Source: Falsiroseomonas sp. (GTDB taxonomy: Bacteria; Pseudomonadota; Alphaproteobacteria; Acetobacterales; Acetobacteraceae). From it: a stretch of DNA of 47,716 nt. The stretch covers positions 1 to 47,716 of the forward strand of contig NZ_JAUYTS010000157.1 in the NCBI RefSeq assembly GCF_030695085.1, written 5' to 3'. Positions 1 through 8,165 of this stretch are shown in pieces (positions within the stretch are counted from its first letter, which is position 1; each line of letters opens with the position of its first letter). The notes under the pieces were generated by a model. That model worked only from the letters and a program-made list of their open reading frames with translations, was not told the origin of the DNA and searched no databases. Position numbers and translations under genes: made by a program.

Positions 1-309
1 AGCACCGCCGCCCTGATCGGCGACCTGGGGTATGAGGTGCAGACGGCCGATTCGGCGGAGGCGGCGCTGGCGGCGCTCGCGGAGGGTGCGCGCCCCGTGG
101 CGGTGGTGACCGACCACGCCATGCCCGGCCTCAGCGGCGCCGAACTGGCCGAGAGGCTGGCGCGGGACCGGCCGGGCCTGCCGGTGATCCTGGCCACCGG
201 CCATGCCGGCCCCTGGCCGGAGGGGGATCGCACGCCGCGGCTGACCAAGCCCTACACCCAGTCACAGATCGCCCAGGCGCTTGCGGCGGCGCTGCCCGGC
301 CAGGGGTAG
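1..309 (+). CDS. Response-regulator receiver domain, C-terminal part of a truncated gene
   Basis: The frame is open from the first base, so the start lies outside the window; about 102 residues are visible. They hold the second half of a CheY-like receiver: the phospho-acceptor Asp in the stretch VVTDHAMPG, the conserved Thr in ILATGH, and the Lys-Pro of LTKPYT near the end. Receivers that stop directly after this domain, with no output domain, are usual at the C-terminus of hybrid histidine kinases, so that is the likeliest parent, but a single-domain regulator cannot be excluded. The gene ends next to a GC hairpin and converges with the M16 gene pair. Confidence 0.8.
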   Translation, partial: STAALIGDLGYEVQTADSAEAALAALAEGARPVAVVTDHAMPGLSGAELAERLARDRPGLPVILATGHAGPWPEGDRTPRLTKPYTQSQIAQALAAALPGQG

Positions 310-310
310 A

Positions 311-327
311 GCGGGGCTTGACCCCGC
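311..327. terminator. GC hairpin between convergent genes
   Basis: A perfect 6-bp stem (GCGGGG / CCCCGC) with a 5-base loop lies 1 base after the receiver gene stop and 22 bases before the end of the opposing M16 gene. There is no T run on either side, so it is at best a weak or Rho-assisted terminator serving both strands. Confidence 0.4.
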
Positions 328-348
328 CCTGCGCCGCTCTGCCGCTGT

Positions 349-1605
349 TCAAAGACCCGCCGGCTGCCCCGCCACCGCCACCGCCAGCCCATCCGGCCGC
401 AGCAGCCGTGCCGCCACCTGCGCGGTGCCGTCCCGCGTCAGCGCCCGCAGCCTTGCGTTGCGGCCTTCCAGCCAGTCGATCGGCCTGCCATTGCGCTGCA
501 TCGCGAGCAGCGTGCCGGCGATGCGCCGCGTATCGGTGAATTGCAGCGGCAGATTGCCGGTGAGGAACGCCACCGCATCCTCCAGCTCCGCATGGGTCGG
601 GCCGCTGGCTGCCATGCGCGCCCATTCGGCGCGCGTCACCTCCAGCGTCTCCGCCACCCTTGCATTGTCGGTGGCGGAGGAACCCACCACCACGCCCTGG
701 CCGAACAGCGTGTCCAGCCCGCCGCCGATGCCATAGGTCAGGCCGCGCTGGACCCGCACCGCCTCCATGAGGCGGGAGGAGAAGCCGCCGCCGGCGAGGA
801 TGCGGAGCACCACCTGGAAGGCCTCCCAATCCGGGTCGGTCACCGGCAGGCCGGCCTGGCCGAACTGGATGGCCGATTGCGGCGCCGTCACCGGCACCAC
901 CAGGGTCGGGAAGTTACGGAATGCGGGCAATGGCGGCGCTTCCGGCGGCGCCGTCTCCGGCAGCCCGGCGAAAAGCTGCGGCAGGATTTCCGCCAGTTGC
1001 GCGGCAGTGATGGCGCCGCTCGCCGCCACCAGCACGCCACCGGTGCGAAGCTGGCGCGACAGCGCATCGCGGATCGCCTGTTCCGGCAGATCGGTCAGCG
1101 TCTCCACCGTACCGGAGGTCGGCCGTCCCGCGGGGTGGTCCGGATAGGCCGCGGCCCAGAAGGCGCGGCCGACCTGGCCGCGCGGTGTCTCCAGCGCCGC
1201 GCGGGCGCCGGCCAGGGCGCGGGCGCGCACCCGGGCAATGGCGCTTTCCTCCAGCCGCGGCGCGCGCATCGCCAGATTGGCCAGACGCACCGCGTCCGGC
1301 AGCGCCGGCAGCAGGGCGCGCAGCGATCCCTCGAAGCCGTCGCGCTGGGCAGAGAAGCCCAGCCCGATGGCGGAATCGCGCAGCGCATCGGCGAAGGCCA
1401 GCGCATCGAGGTCGCCCGCGCCTTCCGTCAGCAGCGCGCTGCCCATGGCGAGCGCGCCGCCATGCTCCGGCGCATCCAGCGCCGCGCCGCCGCCCCAGCC
1501 CCAGGCCAGGGAGACGACCGGCACCGAATGATCCTCGATCAGCCAGGCGGTCTGTCCGCCGGGGGCGGAAACCTGCTGGATCTCAACCTGGAAAGCGCCG
1601 CTCAC
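349..1605 (-). CDS. M16 peptidase-family protein, probable non-catalytic partner
   Basis: A 418-residue protein of the insulinase/pitrilysin (M16) fold. It resembles the subunit that lacks the zinc site: where the partner has HYLEH this protein reads APEHGGALAM, with no HxxEH motif. The C-terminal half has the family features FSSRLMEAVR and RGLTYGIG, the Arg/Tyr pair that contacts substrate in M16 enzymes. Translation probably starts at a GTG that overlaps the stop of the upstream catalytic gene (GTGA, 1602-1605), so the two are coupled and likely form a heterodimer. No signal peptide is visible at this start, unlike the partner; an export signal could have been missed if the true start differs. 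Confidence 0.85.
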   Translation of the reverse strand: MSGAFQVEIQQVSAPGGQTAWLIEDHSVPVVSLAWGWGGGAALDAPEHGGALAMGSALLTEGAGDLDALAFADALRDSAIGLGFSAQRDGFEGSLRALLPALPDAVRLANLAMRAPRLEESAIARVRARALAGARAALETPRGQVGRAFWAAAYPDHPAGRPTSGTVETLTDLPEQAIRDALSRQLRTGGVLVAASGAITAAQLAEILPQLFAGLPETAPPEAPPLPAFRNFPTLVVPVTAPQSAIQFGQAGLPVTDPDWEAFQVVLRILAGGGFSSRLMEAVRVQRGLTYGIGGGLDTLFGQGVVVGSSATDNARVAETLEVTRAEWARMAASGPTHAELEDAVAFLTGNLPLQFTDTRRIAGTLLAMQRNGRPIDWLEGRNARLRALTRDGTAQVAARLLRPDGLAVAVAGQPAGL

Positions 1606-3020
1606 AGCCGCACCTCCGCCGGTGCCGAGACCCCTTCGGGCAGCAGCCAGCCGCTGGCCGAGGGCGCCTTGCCGAGCACGGCCACGGCCGCCGCCGCCAC
1701 CTGGTCCCGTGTCACGGCGCGCAGCCGGCGTGGCCAGAATTCCACCGTCTCGATCGGCAGGCCGACCGACAGGGCGCTGCCGATCATCCGCGGCGCGGCG
1801 CCCAGCCCATCCAGCGCCAGCAGCGCGCCGGCCGACATCTGCCGGATGCTGCGCGCCACCTCCGCCTCGGTCGGCCCGCCTTCATCCAGCAGGCGCTTCA
1901 CCTCGGCCATGGCGACTTCCTCCACCCGCCCGGGCGGCACATCGCGGCGCGGGGTCACGGCGATGTCGAAATCGGTCCAGCTTGCGGTATCGCCGCTGTA
2001 GCTGGCCCAGACACCGACCGCGAGGCCGGCCTCCACCAGCGCCCGGTACAGCCGCGACCCCTGGCCGCCGCCGAGCAGATGGCGCAGCACCTCCAGCGGG
2101 TCCGCATGCTGGGTGGCGCCGGCGGTCAGCGAGGGGGCCTGCCAGGACCGCACGAAGGTCGCCTCCCCGCGCAGCCGCGGGTCGTTCTTCACCAGGCGGG
2201 GGGTAGGAATTTCGGAGGGCGGCGGCGCGCGGTCGCGCGGCACGGCGGGCCCGGCGGGCACCGCGCCCCAGCGTTCGGTGACCGCGTCCCAGAAGCTGTC
2301 GCCGCTGACCGCGCCGGCCACCACCAGCACGGCGTTGCCGGGGGCATAGCGGGCGCGGAAGAAGGCGAGTAGATCCTCATGCCGGATGGCCCGGATCTCC
2401 TCCTCCCAGCCGATGATGGGGCGGCCGTGCCAATGCTGGCGGCCCCACATAGCGGCGGCGAATTCCTCGAAGAACAGCGCGCGGGGGGAGGAGCCGGTGC
2501 GCTGGGCGCGTTCCTCCAGGATCACCAGGCGCTCCGATTCCATCTCGGCGGCCGGGATCAGCGCGCTGGCGAAGCGATCCGCCTCCATCATCGCCACCAG
2601 ATCGAGCCGGCTGGCCTCGACATGCTGGAAATAGGCGGTGACATCGCGGGACGTATAGGCGTTGTCATTGCCGCCCTCCCGCGCCACGCGGCGGGAGAAT
2701 TCGCCGGAGGCGACATTGGCGCTGCCCTTGAACAGCATGTGCTCCAGGTAGTGCGCGATGCCGGACAGGCCCGGCGGATCCTCCGCGCCGCCCGCCGCGA
2801 CATAGGCATAGTGGGCGACAACGGGCGCGCGGCGCTGCTCCACATGCGCCACGCGCAGCCCGTTGGGCAGGGTGCGGAGCGTCGCGCCGAATAGCGGGCG
2901 ATCGGCCAGTTCGGCCATGCGCGGGGCACCGGAGGTTTGGGCCAGCAGATCGGGCGCGGTGCCCACGGCTGCGGCGAGGGCGGCGGCTTGCAGGGCCGCG
3001 CGGCGGGTGAGGGACATCAT
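1602..3020 (-). CDS. M16 family zinc metallopeptidase, catalytic subunit
   Basis: About 472 residues from the chosen ATG, which begins a twin-Arg-like signal (SLTRRAAL, then an Ala-rich core ending near DLLAQ), implying export. The inverted zinc site HYLEH is at about residues 90-94, with the third ligand Glu in the VILEER segment near residue 168. GGNDNAYTS, conserved in M16 enzymes, follows the zinc site. The frame stays open upstream of this ATG, but the extra residues are Arg/Pro-rich with no domain character and would bury the signal, so I reject them. It is followed by and coupled to the inactive paralogue. The substrate is unknown; such periplasmic pairs are inferred to degrade peptides. 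Confidence 0.9.
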   Translation of the reverse strand: MMSLTRRAALQAAALAAAVGTAPDLLAQTSGAPRMAELADRPLFGATLRTLPNGLRVAHVEQRRAPVVAHYAYVAAGGAEDPPGLSGIAHYLEHMLFKGSANVASGEFSRRVAREGGNDNAYTSRDVTAYFQHVEASRLDLVAMMEADRFASALIPAAEMESERLVILEERAQRTGSSPRALFFEEFAAAMWGRQHWHGRPIIGWEEEIRAIRHEDLLAFFRARYAPGNAVLVVAGAVSGDSFWDAVTERWGAVPAGPAVPRDRAPPPSEIPTPRLVKNDPRLRGEATFVRSWQAPSLTAGATQHADPLEVLRHLLGGGQGSRLYRALVEAGLAVGVWASYSGDTASWTDFDIAVTPRRDVPPGRVEEVAMAEVKRLLDEGGPTEAEVARSIRQMSAGALLALDGLGAAPRMIGSALSVGLPIETVEFWPRRLRAVTRDQVAAAAVAVLGKAPSASGWLLPEGVSAPAEVRL

Positions 3021-3435
3021 GGCCCCTACATGGGCGCATCGGGGCGAATGGCAAAGCACTCCGGACCTGTAACCGCAACGCGACGCAACGCGGGGCCGGG
3101 TCGCAACCCTGCCGCCCAAGGCAAGGAATGTCGCGGCTCGTGGTCCAGGATGCGGCGAGGGGGATGGGGCGCACCCTCCTGGCAGCTGCGCTGTCCATCC
3201 TGCCGGCGCTGCTGGCGCTCGCGGCCTTCGGCGTGTTCCAGACACCGGATACCCCACCGTTCCTGGCCTATGCCGAGGCGTTGCGCGCCATGGTGGTGCG
3301 GCTGCCCTCCGAGATGTTCGGCGTTGGCTTCATCCCGGTGGACATGATGGTGGAACTGCACCGCCAGGCCGGCGCGCCGTGCCGCTGGCCGGGCTGGTGG
3401 GGTGGAGGGCGGTGGCCACCCTCCCGGCCATCAGG
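3021..3435. other. 415-base stretch with no confident gene
   Basis: This interval separates the start of the M16 pair from the 3' end of argF. It must contain the promoter of the M16 genes, but I could not choose a convincing -35/-10 pair. The only protein-like signal is a possible small membrane protein on the plus strand, listed separately as doubtful. The opposing minus-strand frame across the same bases is rich in His, Gln and Arg, as expected of an antisense shadow. Confidence 0.5.
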
Positions 3436-3459
3436 TCAGGCCAGCCCCAGCGCCCATAG
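3128..3459 (+). pseudogene. Possible small membrane protein with an apparent frameshift
   Basis: From the ATG at 3128 about 79 codons read as a plausible protein: a short basic N-terminus, a hydrophobic helix (LLAAALSILPALLALAAF) and an amphipathic part ending near MMVELHRQAG. The frame then turns Trp/Pro/Gly-rich and would run about 190 bases antisense into argF. A one-base shift near 3370 gives instead a hydrophobic continuation (AVPLAGLVGWRAVATLPAIR) and a stop at 3457-3459, close to the argF stop. Either the gene is frameshifted or the resemblance is chance. I recognise no family. Without the shift the frame could only be counted as a hypothetical protein. Confidence 0.3.
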
Positions 3460-4389
3460 CAGCACGCCCTTCTGGGCATGCAGGCGGTTCTCCGCCTCGT
3501 CGAACACCACGCTTTGCGGGCCGTCCATCACCGCATCGGTGATCTCCTCCCCGCGATGCGCCGGCAGGCAATGCATGACGATGGCATCCGGCGCGGCGTG
3601 CTTCAGCAGCGCGTCATTCACCTGGTAGGGCGCCAGCAGATTGTGCCGGTTCAGCTTTTCCTGCGCCGTCTCGTCGGACATCGACACCCAGGTATCCGTC
3701 ACCACGCAGCGCGCGCCGGCCACCGCCGCATGCGGGTCCGTGGTCAGCTCGATCTTCGCGCCTTCGGCCCGCGCCCAGGCAATCAGCGCCCCGGGCGGCG
3801 CCAGTTCGGGCGGGGTGGCGAGGCGCAGGGTGAAGCCGAAGCGGGCGGCGGCCTGGATGAAGGATTGCGCGACGTTGTTGCCATCCCCGGTCCAGGCCAC
3901 CACCTGTCCGGCGATCGGGCCGCGATGTTCCTCGAAGGTCATGATGTCCGCCATCAACTGGCAGGGGTGGGAGACATCGGTGAGGCCGTTGATCACCGGG
4001 ATGGTGGCGTGTTCCGCCAGCTCCCGGATTTTCGCGACATTGTCGGTGCGCAACATGATGGCATCGGCATAGCGTGACAGCACGCGGGCGGTATCGGCCG
4101 GCGTTTCCCCACGGCCGAGCTGCATGTCCTTGGAGGACAGCACGATCGCATCGCCACCCAATTGCCGGATGCCGACCTCGAAGCTGACGCGGGTGCGGGT
4201 GGAGGGCTTCTCGAAGATCAGCGCCACGGATTTGCCGGCCAGCGGCTTGCCCGGCACCTGGCCGCGCTTGGCCTGCACGCCGAGATCCAGCATGCGGCGC
4301 AGCGTCGCCGCATCCAGATCCATCAATTCCAGAAAATGCCGCGGGGAGGGGCTGCCCCCTCCCGCCACACTCTTCAGCGCCGCACTCAT
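3436..4389 (-). CDS. argF: Ornithine carbamoyltransferase
   Basis: Converts ornithine and carbamoyl phosphate to citrulline, the sixth step of arginine synthesis, in the cytoplasm. The 317-residue protein has every family signature: the carbamoyl-phosphate loop STRTR at 63-67 within [16 protein letters not shown] at 141-144, the ornithine segment DTWVSM at 232-237, and HCLPAHRG beginning at 273. The chosen ATG overlaps the stop of argD (ATGA, 4386-4389), so the two genes are translationally coupled. The frame continues upstream through argD antisense-like codons, but only this start fits the family. The length is normal for an anabolic ArgF. Confidence 0.97.
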   Translation of the reverse strand: MSAALKSVAGGGSPSPRHFLELMDLDAATLRRMLDLGVQAKRGQVPGKPLAGKSVALIFEKPSTRTRVSFEVGIRQLGGDAIVLSSKDMQLGRGETPADTARVLSRYADAIMLRTDNVAKIRELAEHATIPVINGLTDVSHPCQLMADIMTFEEHRGPIAGQVVAWTGDGNNVAQSFIQAAARFGFTLRLATPPELAPPGALIAWARAEGAKIELTTDPHAAVAGARCVVTDTWVSMSDETAQEKLNRHNLLAPYQVNDALLKHAAPDAIVMHCLPAHRGEEITDAVMDGPQSVVFDEAENRLHAQKGVLLWALGLA

Positions 4390-5597
4390 TTCGCCGCGAC
4401 CTGCGCGGCGCTCGGTGTCATCCGCAGGCAGGTGCGGTCGAGCAGGCGCAGCGCCTCCGCCACCTCGGCCTCGGTGATGATCAGCGGGGGCGCGAGGCGC
4501 AGCACATTCATGCCGGCGGCGACCGTCAGCAGGCCCTCCGCCACCGCGGCGGCCTGCATCTCGCTGTTCACCACCTCCGGCCGCAGCTTCATGCCGAGCA
4601 GCAGCCCGGCGCCCTGCACACCCTCGATCACCTTCGGGTGCTTCTCGGCAAGTTCCAGCAGCCCGCGCCACAGCAGGCGCGCCACGCCATCGACCTGGCC
4701 GAGGAAGCCGGGCGCCAGCATCACGTCCAGCACGGCATTTCCGGCGGCGCAGGCCAGCGGGCCGCCGCCATAGGTGGTGCCATGGGTGCCGGGCTTCAGG
4801 TACTTCGCCACCTTCTCCTTCGCCAGGATCGCACCCAGCGGGAAGCCGCCGCCGATACCCTTGGCGGAGGACATCACATCCGGCTCGATCCCCGCCCATT
4901 GATGCGCCCACAGCTTGCCGCTGCGGCCCATGCCGGTCTGCACCTCATCGAGCGCCAGCAGCAGCCCGAATTCGTCGCAGACCGCGCGCAGTTCGCGCAG
5001 GAAGCGCAGGTCCGCCGGGCGGACGCCGCCCTCGCCCTGTACCGGCTCGATCATGATCCCGGCGGTCTGCGGCCCGATGGCGTCGCGCACCGCGTTCATG
5101 TTGCCGAAGGGCACATGGTCGAAGCCCTGCACCGGCGGGCCGAAGCCGGCCAGGTACTTCTCATTGCCGGTGGCGGACAGCATGGCCAGGGTGCGGCCGT
5201 GGAAGGCGCCCTCGAAGCAGATCATGTGGAAGCGCTCGGGGTGGCCGGTCTCCGCATGATATTTGCGGACCGCCTTCACCATGCCTTCGTTCGCCTCGGC
5301 GCCCGAATTGCAGAAGAAGACGCTGTCCGCGAAGGAGGCCGCGACATGGCGCGCGGCCAGTTCCTCGGCCTGCGGCACGCGATACAGGTTGGAGACGTGC
5401 ATAACGCGCGCCGCCTGTTCCGCGATCACCTTCGTCAGATGCGGATGGGCGTGGCCGAGGCTGGTGGTGGCGATGCCCGCACCGAAATCGAGGAATCGTC
5501 GCCCATCCACGGTCCACAGCCAGGCGCCTTCGCCCCGCTCGAAGGCGAGGTCGGCACGGTTGTAGGTCGGCATCAGGGCGGGGATCACGCGATCCAT
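4386..5597 (-). CDS. argD: Acetylornithine aminotransferase
   Basis: A 403-residue class-III PLP aminotransferase that transfers the amino group from glutamate to N-acetylglutamate semialdehyde, the fourth step of arginine synthesis; family members often also serve in lysine synthesis. The Schiff-base Lys is about residue 246 in SSAKGIGGG, the PLP-ring Asp about 217 in LALDEVQTG, and the phosphate-binding NSGAEANEG is near 97-105. It is the first gene of an argD-argF pair and has a clear promoter about 60-85 bases upstream. Length and motifs are full. Confidence 0.96.
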   Translation of the reverse strand: MDRVIPALMPTYNRADLAFERGEGAWLWTVDGRRFLDFGAGIATTSLGHAHPHLTKVIAEQAARVMHVSNLYRVPQAEELAARHVAASFADSVFFCNSGAEANEGMVKAVRKYHAETGHPERFHMICFEGAFHGRTLAMLSATGNEKYLAGFGPPVQGFDHVPFGNMNAVRDAIGPQTAGIMIEPVQGEGGVRPADLRFLRELRAVCDEFGLLLALDEVQTGMGRSGKLWAHQWAGIEPDVMSSAKGIGGGFPLGAILAKEKVAKYLKPGTHGTTYGGGPLACAAGNAVLDVMLAPGFLGQVDGVARLLWRGLLELAEKHPKVIEGVQGAGLLLGMKLRPEVVNSEMQAAAVAEGLLTVAAGMNVLRLAPPLIITEAEVAEALRLLDRTCLRMTPSAAQVAAK

Positions 5598-5653
5598 CCT
5601 CCGTCACGCCGCGCGGCCAGGCGCCATTCGCCAAGGCGAGCGCGGAAGCGCAG

Positions 5654-5682
5654 GAAATTGCACGATTTCGGGCGGGCGGTCA
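5654..5682 (-). promoter_or_regulatory. Promoter of argD-argF
   Basis: On the minus strand TTGACC (5677-5682) and CAATTT (5654-5659) are separated by exactly 17 bases, a good match to a housekeeping sigma-factor promoter of alphaproteobacteria, where the -35 is the better conserved element. Transcription would start near 5647, leaving a leader of about 50 bases before argD. I see no clear ARG-box-like operator. Confidence 0.6.
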
Positions 5683-5789
5683 AAGCACGCTGGCGCGGGG
5701 TGCCGCGGCGCTGTTTCAGCCGGTTTCGCCAGGCCACCCCGCCGCCGCGCCGGCCGCTAGGATGCACCTGATGGCGGGAGGGTCAGAGG

Positions 5790-6239
5790 ATGGGATTGCT
5801 GCTGGTCACGCCGGCGACGGCGGCCGAGCGGGCTGCGATCGAGGCCGGGGAGGCGTGGCACTTCAGCAAGGCCAGTCCCCGGCAACTCACGGAGGCGAAG
5901 CTGGCGGGCGGGCCGGGGCAGCCCAATGCCCGGATCCGGCTTTCGGCGCCCTCGGGCTGGCAGCTCGATTTCTGGAAGTTCATCCGGGATGCCAGCGTCT
6001 GGGACCCGGCCGCCTTTTCGCCGGCGGATCGTGGCCGCTACCTGTACCTGTTCCTCGGTGAGCCGGGCACCTGGACGCGCCGCATGAATGTGCAGAAGGC
6101 GCCGCTGACGGTGCGCATCCCAGGCGCGCTGCTGCTGGCCGCGGTGCCGCCGGCCAATCTGTTCTACCGGGCGGTGGACAAGGTGGTGGTGGTGAAGGGC
6201 GACTATGTCGGCCCGGCGCTGCTGGACCCGCCCCCCTGA
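5790..6239 (+). CDS. Conserved hypothetical protein, 149 residues
   Basis: I do not recognise a family. The ATG has a purine-rich ribosome site (ggagggtcagagg) just upstream. The protein starts MGLLLVTPATAAE, which is too polar after the first residues to be a convincing signal peptide. The middle is Trp/Phe-rich (GWQLDFWKFIRDASVWDP), followed by a beta-rich tail (RYLYLFLGEPGTW, KVVVVKGDYVGPALL). The composition is protein-like throughout and codon use matches the neighbours, so it is probably a real soluble protein. It stands alone between divergent argD and the convergent repeat-protein pair. Confidence 0.7.
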   Translation: MGLLLVTPATAAERAAIEAGEAWHFSKASPRQLTEAKLAGGPGQPNARIRLSAPSGWQLDFWKFIRDASVWDPAAFSPADRGRYLYLFLGEPGTWTRRMNVQKAPLTVRIPGALLLAAVPPANLFYRAVDKVVVVKGDYVGPALLDPPP

Positions 6240-6270
6240 GCAGGCCCCCTGAGCCTGGCACCTGAACGCA

Positions 6271-6299
6271 GAAACGGCCGGGACAGGCCCGACCGTTTC
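6271..6299. terminator. Bidirectional hairpin terminator
   Basis: GAAACGG pairs with CCGTTTC, and after one C/A mismatch CGGG pairs with CCCG, around a 5-base loop. The A's and T's at the stem ends give T-rich 3' sides on both strands. It lies between the convergent hypothetical gene and the repeat-lipoprotein gene, so it probably serves both. Confidence 0.65.
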
Positions 6300-6323
6300 C
6301 TCAGTCACGCAGTGGCAGCAAGC

Positions 6324-6683
6324 TTACCGCCGGACGCCGCCGCTGTTGGACGGATAGGCGCCGGAGGTGTTGGAATCGGTGGCGCGGTCATAGGCCCGCT
6401 CCACCGCCGTGCCGGGCGGGTTGCCCGGGCGACCATCCGACTGGCGCGGAAAGGCGCCCGAGGTGTTGGTCCCCGCCGCGCGATCCAGCGCGCGCTCCGC
6501 CGCCGTGCCGGCCGGGTTGTTGCCGGTGCCGTCCCGGCTGGTCGGCGGGCTGCCCGTGGCGCTGTCATAGGCGCGCTGGGTGGCGGTGGAGGGCGGGTTG
6601 CCCGCCATACCGTCACGCGGCGTATTGTCGGCGCAGGCCACGATCGGCAGCAATGCGGCCATCACGAACAAGGACTTCTTCAT
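6324..6683 (-). CDS. Small lipoprotein with repeated GNPP-TA-RALDRA peptide
   Basis: A 119-residue protein from ATG 6683. The N-terminus MKKSLFVMAALLPIVACADN is a lipoprotein signal with lipobox IVAC, so it should be lipid-anchored. The rest is three imperfect copies of a unit of about 30 residues with the pattern DG-xx-GN(P/N)P-x-TA-xx-RA-x-D-x-A, separated by Thr/Ser/Asn-rich linkers. The same unit occurs twice in the gene upstream, 28 bases away on the same strand, so the genes are probably co-transcribed and related by partial duplication. The function is unknown. The frame extends upstream into the neighbour, but the chosen start gives the signal peptide. Confidence 0.75.
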   Translation of the reverse strand: MKKSLFVMAALLPIVACADNTPRDGMAGNPPSTATQRAYDSATGSPPTSRDGTGNNPAGTAAERALDRAAGTNTSGAFPRQSDGRPGNPPGTAVERAYDRATDSNTSGAYPSNSGGVRR

Positions 6684-6711
6684 CTCAGGCGTCTTCCTTA
6701 AGGTAGGTAGA

Positions 6712-7374
6712 TCAACCGCGGCGCGCGGTGTTGTCGTAGGAGAAGGTCGGCAGGCTCTCCAGGCTTTCCTTGGTCGCGCCGCGCAGCACCCAGCGGTTGC
6801 GCTCGCTGTCATGGGTCAGGCGCTCATACGGAATGGCGACCAGCTTGGCGCCGATGCCGAGGAAGCCACCGACCGAGATAACCACCACCGAGGCCGCGCC
6901 GCCCTGCGGAACGATCAGGTCGTCCACCGACCCGATGCTGTTGTTTTCCTCGTTGTAGATGTTGGAGCCGATGATCTCGCTGGCCCGGCGGCTTTCGCGC
7001 AGGCTCATGCTATCAACGGACAGCGTCGGCGTGGTCGCGCCGGTCGCCGTGGTGCCGGTTGCCCTCGTGCCGGTCGTGGTGCCGGTTGCCGTTGTGCCCG
7101 GGGTCGTGGCGCGGTCCAGCGCGCGGCCCGCGGCGGTGCCAGGCGGGTTGTTGCCCGTGCCGTCCGGATCGGTGCGGTTGCCGGTCGCGCTGTCGAGGGC
7201 GCGCTGCGTCGCCGTGGAAGGCGGGTTGCCCGGGGTGCCATCCCGCGGTGCCTGCGCCGTCACGCCACCGCGCGCGTCATTCGGGACGGCGGCGGTCTGG
7301 CCGAAGGCGAGCATCGGGGCGACAACGATGGCGGCCGCGGTCGACACGGACAGGAACGTCTTGCTGCTCAGCAT
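6712..7374 (-). CDS. Secreted PRC-barrel domain protein with repeats and a Thr-rich linker
   Basis: A 220-residue exported protein. It has a signal peptide (FLSVSTAAAIVVAPMLAFGQ), then two copies of the DG-xx-GNPP-x-TA-xx-RALD-x-AT unit at about residues 45-95, a Thr/Gly/Ala linker, and a C-terminal PRC-barrel-like domain from about 130. That domain includes LRESRRASEIIGSNIYNEEN and IGSVDDLIVP, then a beta-rich stretch ending in YERLTHDSERNRWVL. PRC-barrel proteins with such leaders are common in alphaproteobacterial envelopes. A ribosome site (gaaggag) lies 7 bases before the ATG. Likely an operon with the repeat lipoprotein downstream; the role is unknown. Confidence 0.8.
   Translation of the reverse strand: MLSSKTFLSVSTAAAIVVAPMLAFGQTAAVPNDARGGVTAQAPRDGTPGNPPSTATQRALDSATGNRTDPDGTGNNPPGTAAGRALDRATTPGTTATGTTTGTRATGTTATGATTPTLSVDSMSLRESRRASEIIGSNIYNEENNSIGSVDDLIVPQGGAASVVVISVGGFLGIGAKLVAIPYERLTHDSERNRWVLRGATKESLESLPTFSYDNTARRG
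7020..7110. repeat. Imperfect tandem repeat coding a Thr-rich linker
   Basis: Short reiterated units close to gtggtgccggttgcc encode the TTATGTTTGT-type linker between the repeat units and the PRC-barrel domain. The reiteration suggests slippage and length variation between strains. Confidence 0.6.
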
Positions 7375-7510
7375 GGGTGGTCTCCTTCAATTGGCCGGTG
7401 CGCTGGGACGCTCCGTGCCTGCCCCCCTAACGCCGCCAGGCTGGAAAAGGTTTCGGCGCCGTTGCCGCGGGTCGCCAGCGATGCGGCCGGCGTGCCAGGA
7501 TGGGGGGGTG

Positions 7511-8161
7511 ATGAGACAGCATCCCCGGCCCGATCCCCGGCCCAATCGCCAGAGTGGTGGCCGGACCGCCCGCGACCCGAATGCGCCGCCCCGCCCGCCC
7601 GGCCCGCCACCCGGCGAGGCCAGGCTGCGGGAGGCGGCCGTGGCGCATCTGGCGCGCTATGCGACGACGGAAGCCGGGCTGCGCCGCGTGCTGTGCCGCC
7701 GGGTGGATCGCTGGGCGCGCGCGGCGGAGGCCTTCGGGATGCAGGATCTGGCGCCGCTGGTGGCCACCGCGAAACAGGCCGCCGCCGCGGTCGCCCGCCA
7801 GATGGCCGCCAGCGGCACCGTGAATGATGCCAGCTTCGCCGAAAGCCGCGCCCGCCGCCTGCTGCGCACCGGCCGGTCTCGCCGCGCCGCGCTCGCGCAT
7901 CTGGCGCAGAAGGGGGTGGATGCGGAAACCGCCGCCGCCGCGCTGCCGGAAGGCGAGGCCCCGGAGACGGATGCCGCCCTCGCCTTGTGCCGCCGCCGCC
8001 GCATCGGCCCCTTCGGCGATGCGGATCCGCCGCCGGAAGCGCGGCTGAAGGCGCTGGCGACCCTGGCCCGCGCCGGCTTTGGCCGCGGCACGGCCGAGGC
8101 GGCGCTGCGGATGGACCCGGACGAGGCCGAGGACCGCCTGCTGTCCTTCAAGCGGGGCTGA
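7511..8161 (+). CDS. recX: RecX family regulatory protein
   Basis: A 216-residue protein with the three-helix repeats of RecX, which in other bacteria binds RecA filaments and restrains recombination. Diagnostic stretches are NDASFAESRARRLLRTGRSRRAALAHLAQKG-like (start at about 110) and the final ALATLARAGFGRGTAEAAL. The first 35 residues are Pro/Arg-rich and disordered. I chose the ATG at 7511; a GTG one codon earlier shares the same G-rich ribosome site. No recA gene is in view. The next gene starts 4 bases after the stop, so transcription with azlC is likely. Confidence 0.85.
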   Translation: MRQHPRPDPRPNRQSGGRTARDPNAPPRPPGPPPGEARLREAAVAHLARYATTEAGLRRVLCRRVDRWARAAEAFGMQDLAPLVATAKQAAAAVARQMAASGTVNDASFAESRARRLLRTGRSRRAALAHLAQKGVDAETAAAALPEGEAPETDAALALCRRRRIGPFGDADPPPEARLKALATLARAGFGRGTAEAALRMDPDEAEDRLLSFKRG

Positions 8162-8165
8162 ACGC

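Noticed and set aside
316..321. TTGACC as a promoter -35 near the left end
   Set aside because: It is part of the GCGGGG-cttga-CCCCGC hairpin between two convergent genes, with no gene starting downstream in that direction.
541..2372. Long plus-strand frames opposite the M16 genes
   Set aside because: Arg/Gln/Pro-rich shadows; the minus-strand M16 genes show the zinc site and coupled starts.
3128..3628. Full 166-residue reading of the plus-strand frame
   Set aside because: The second half lies antisense to argF and becomes Trp/Pro/Ser-rich, so it is not likely to be coding.
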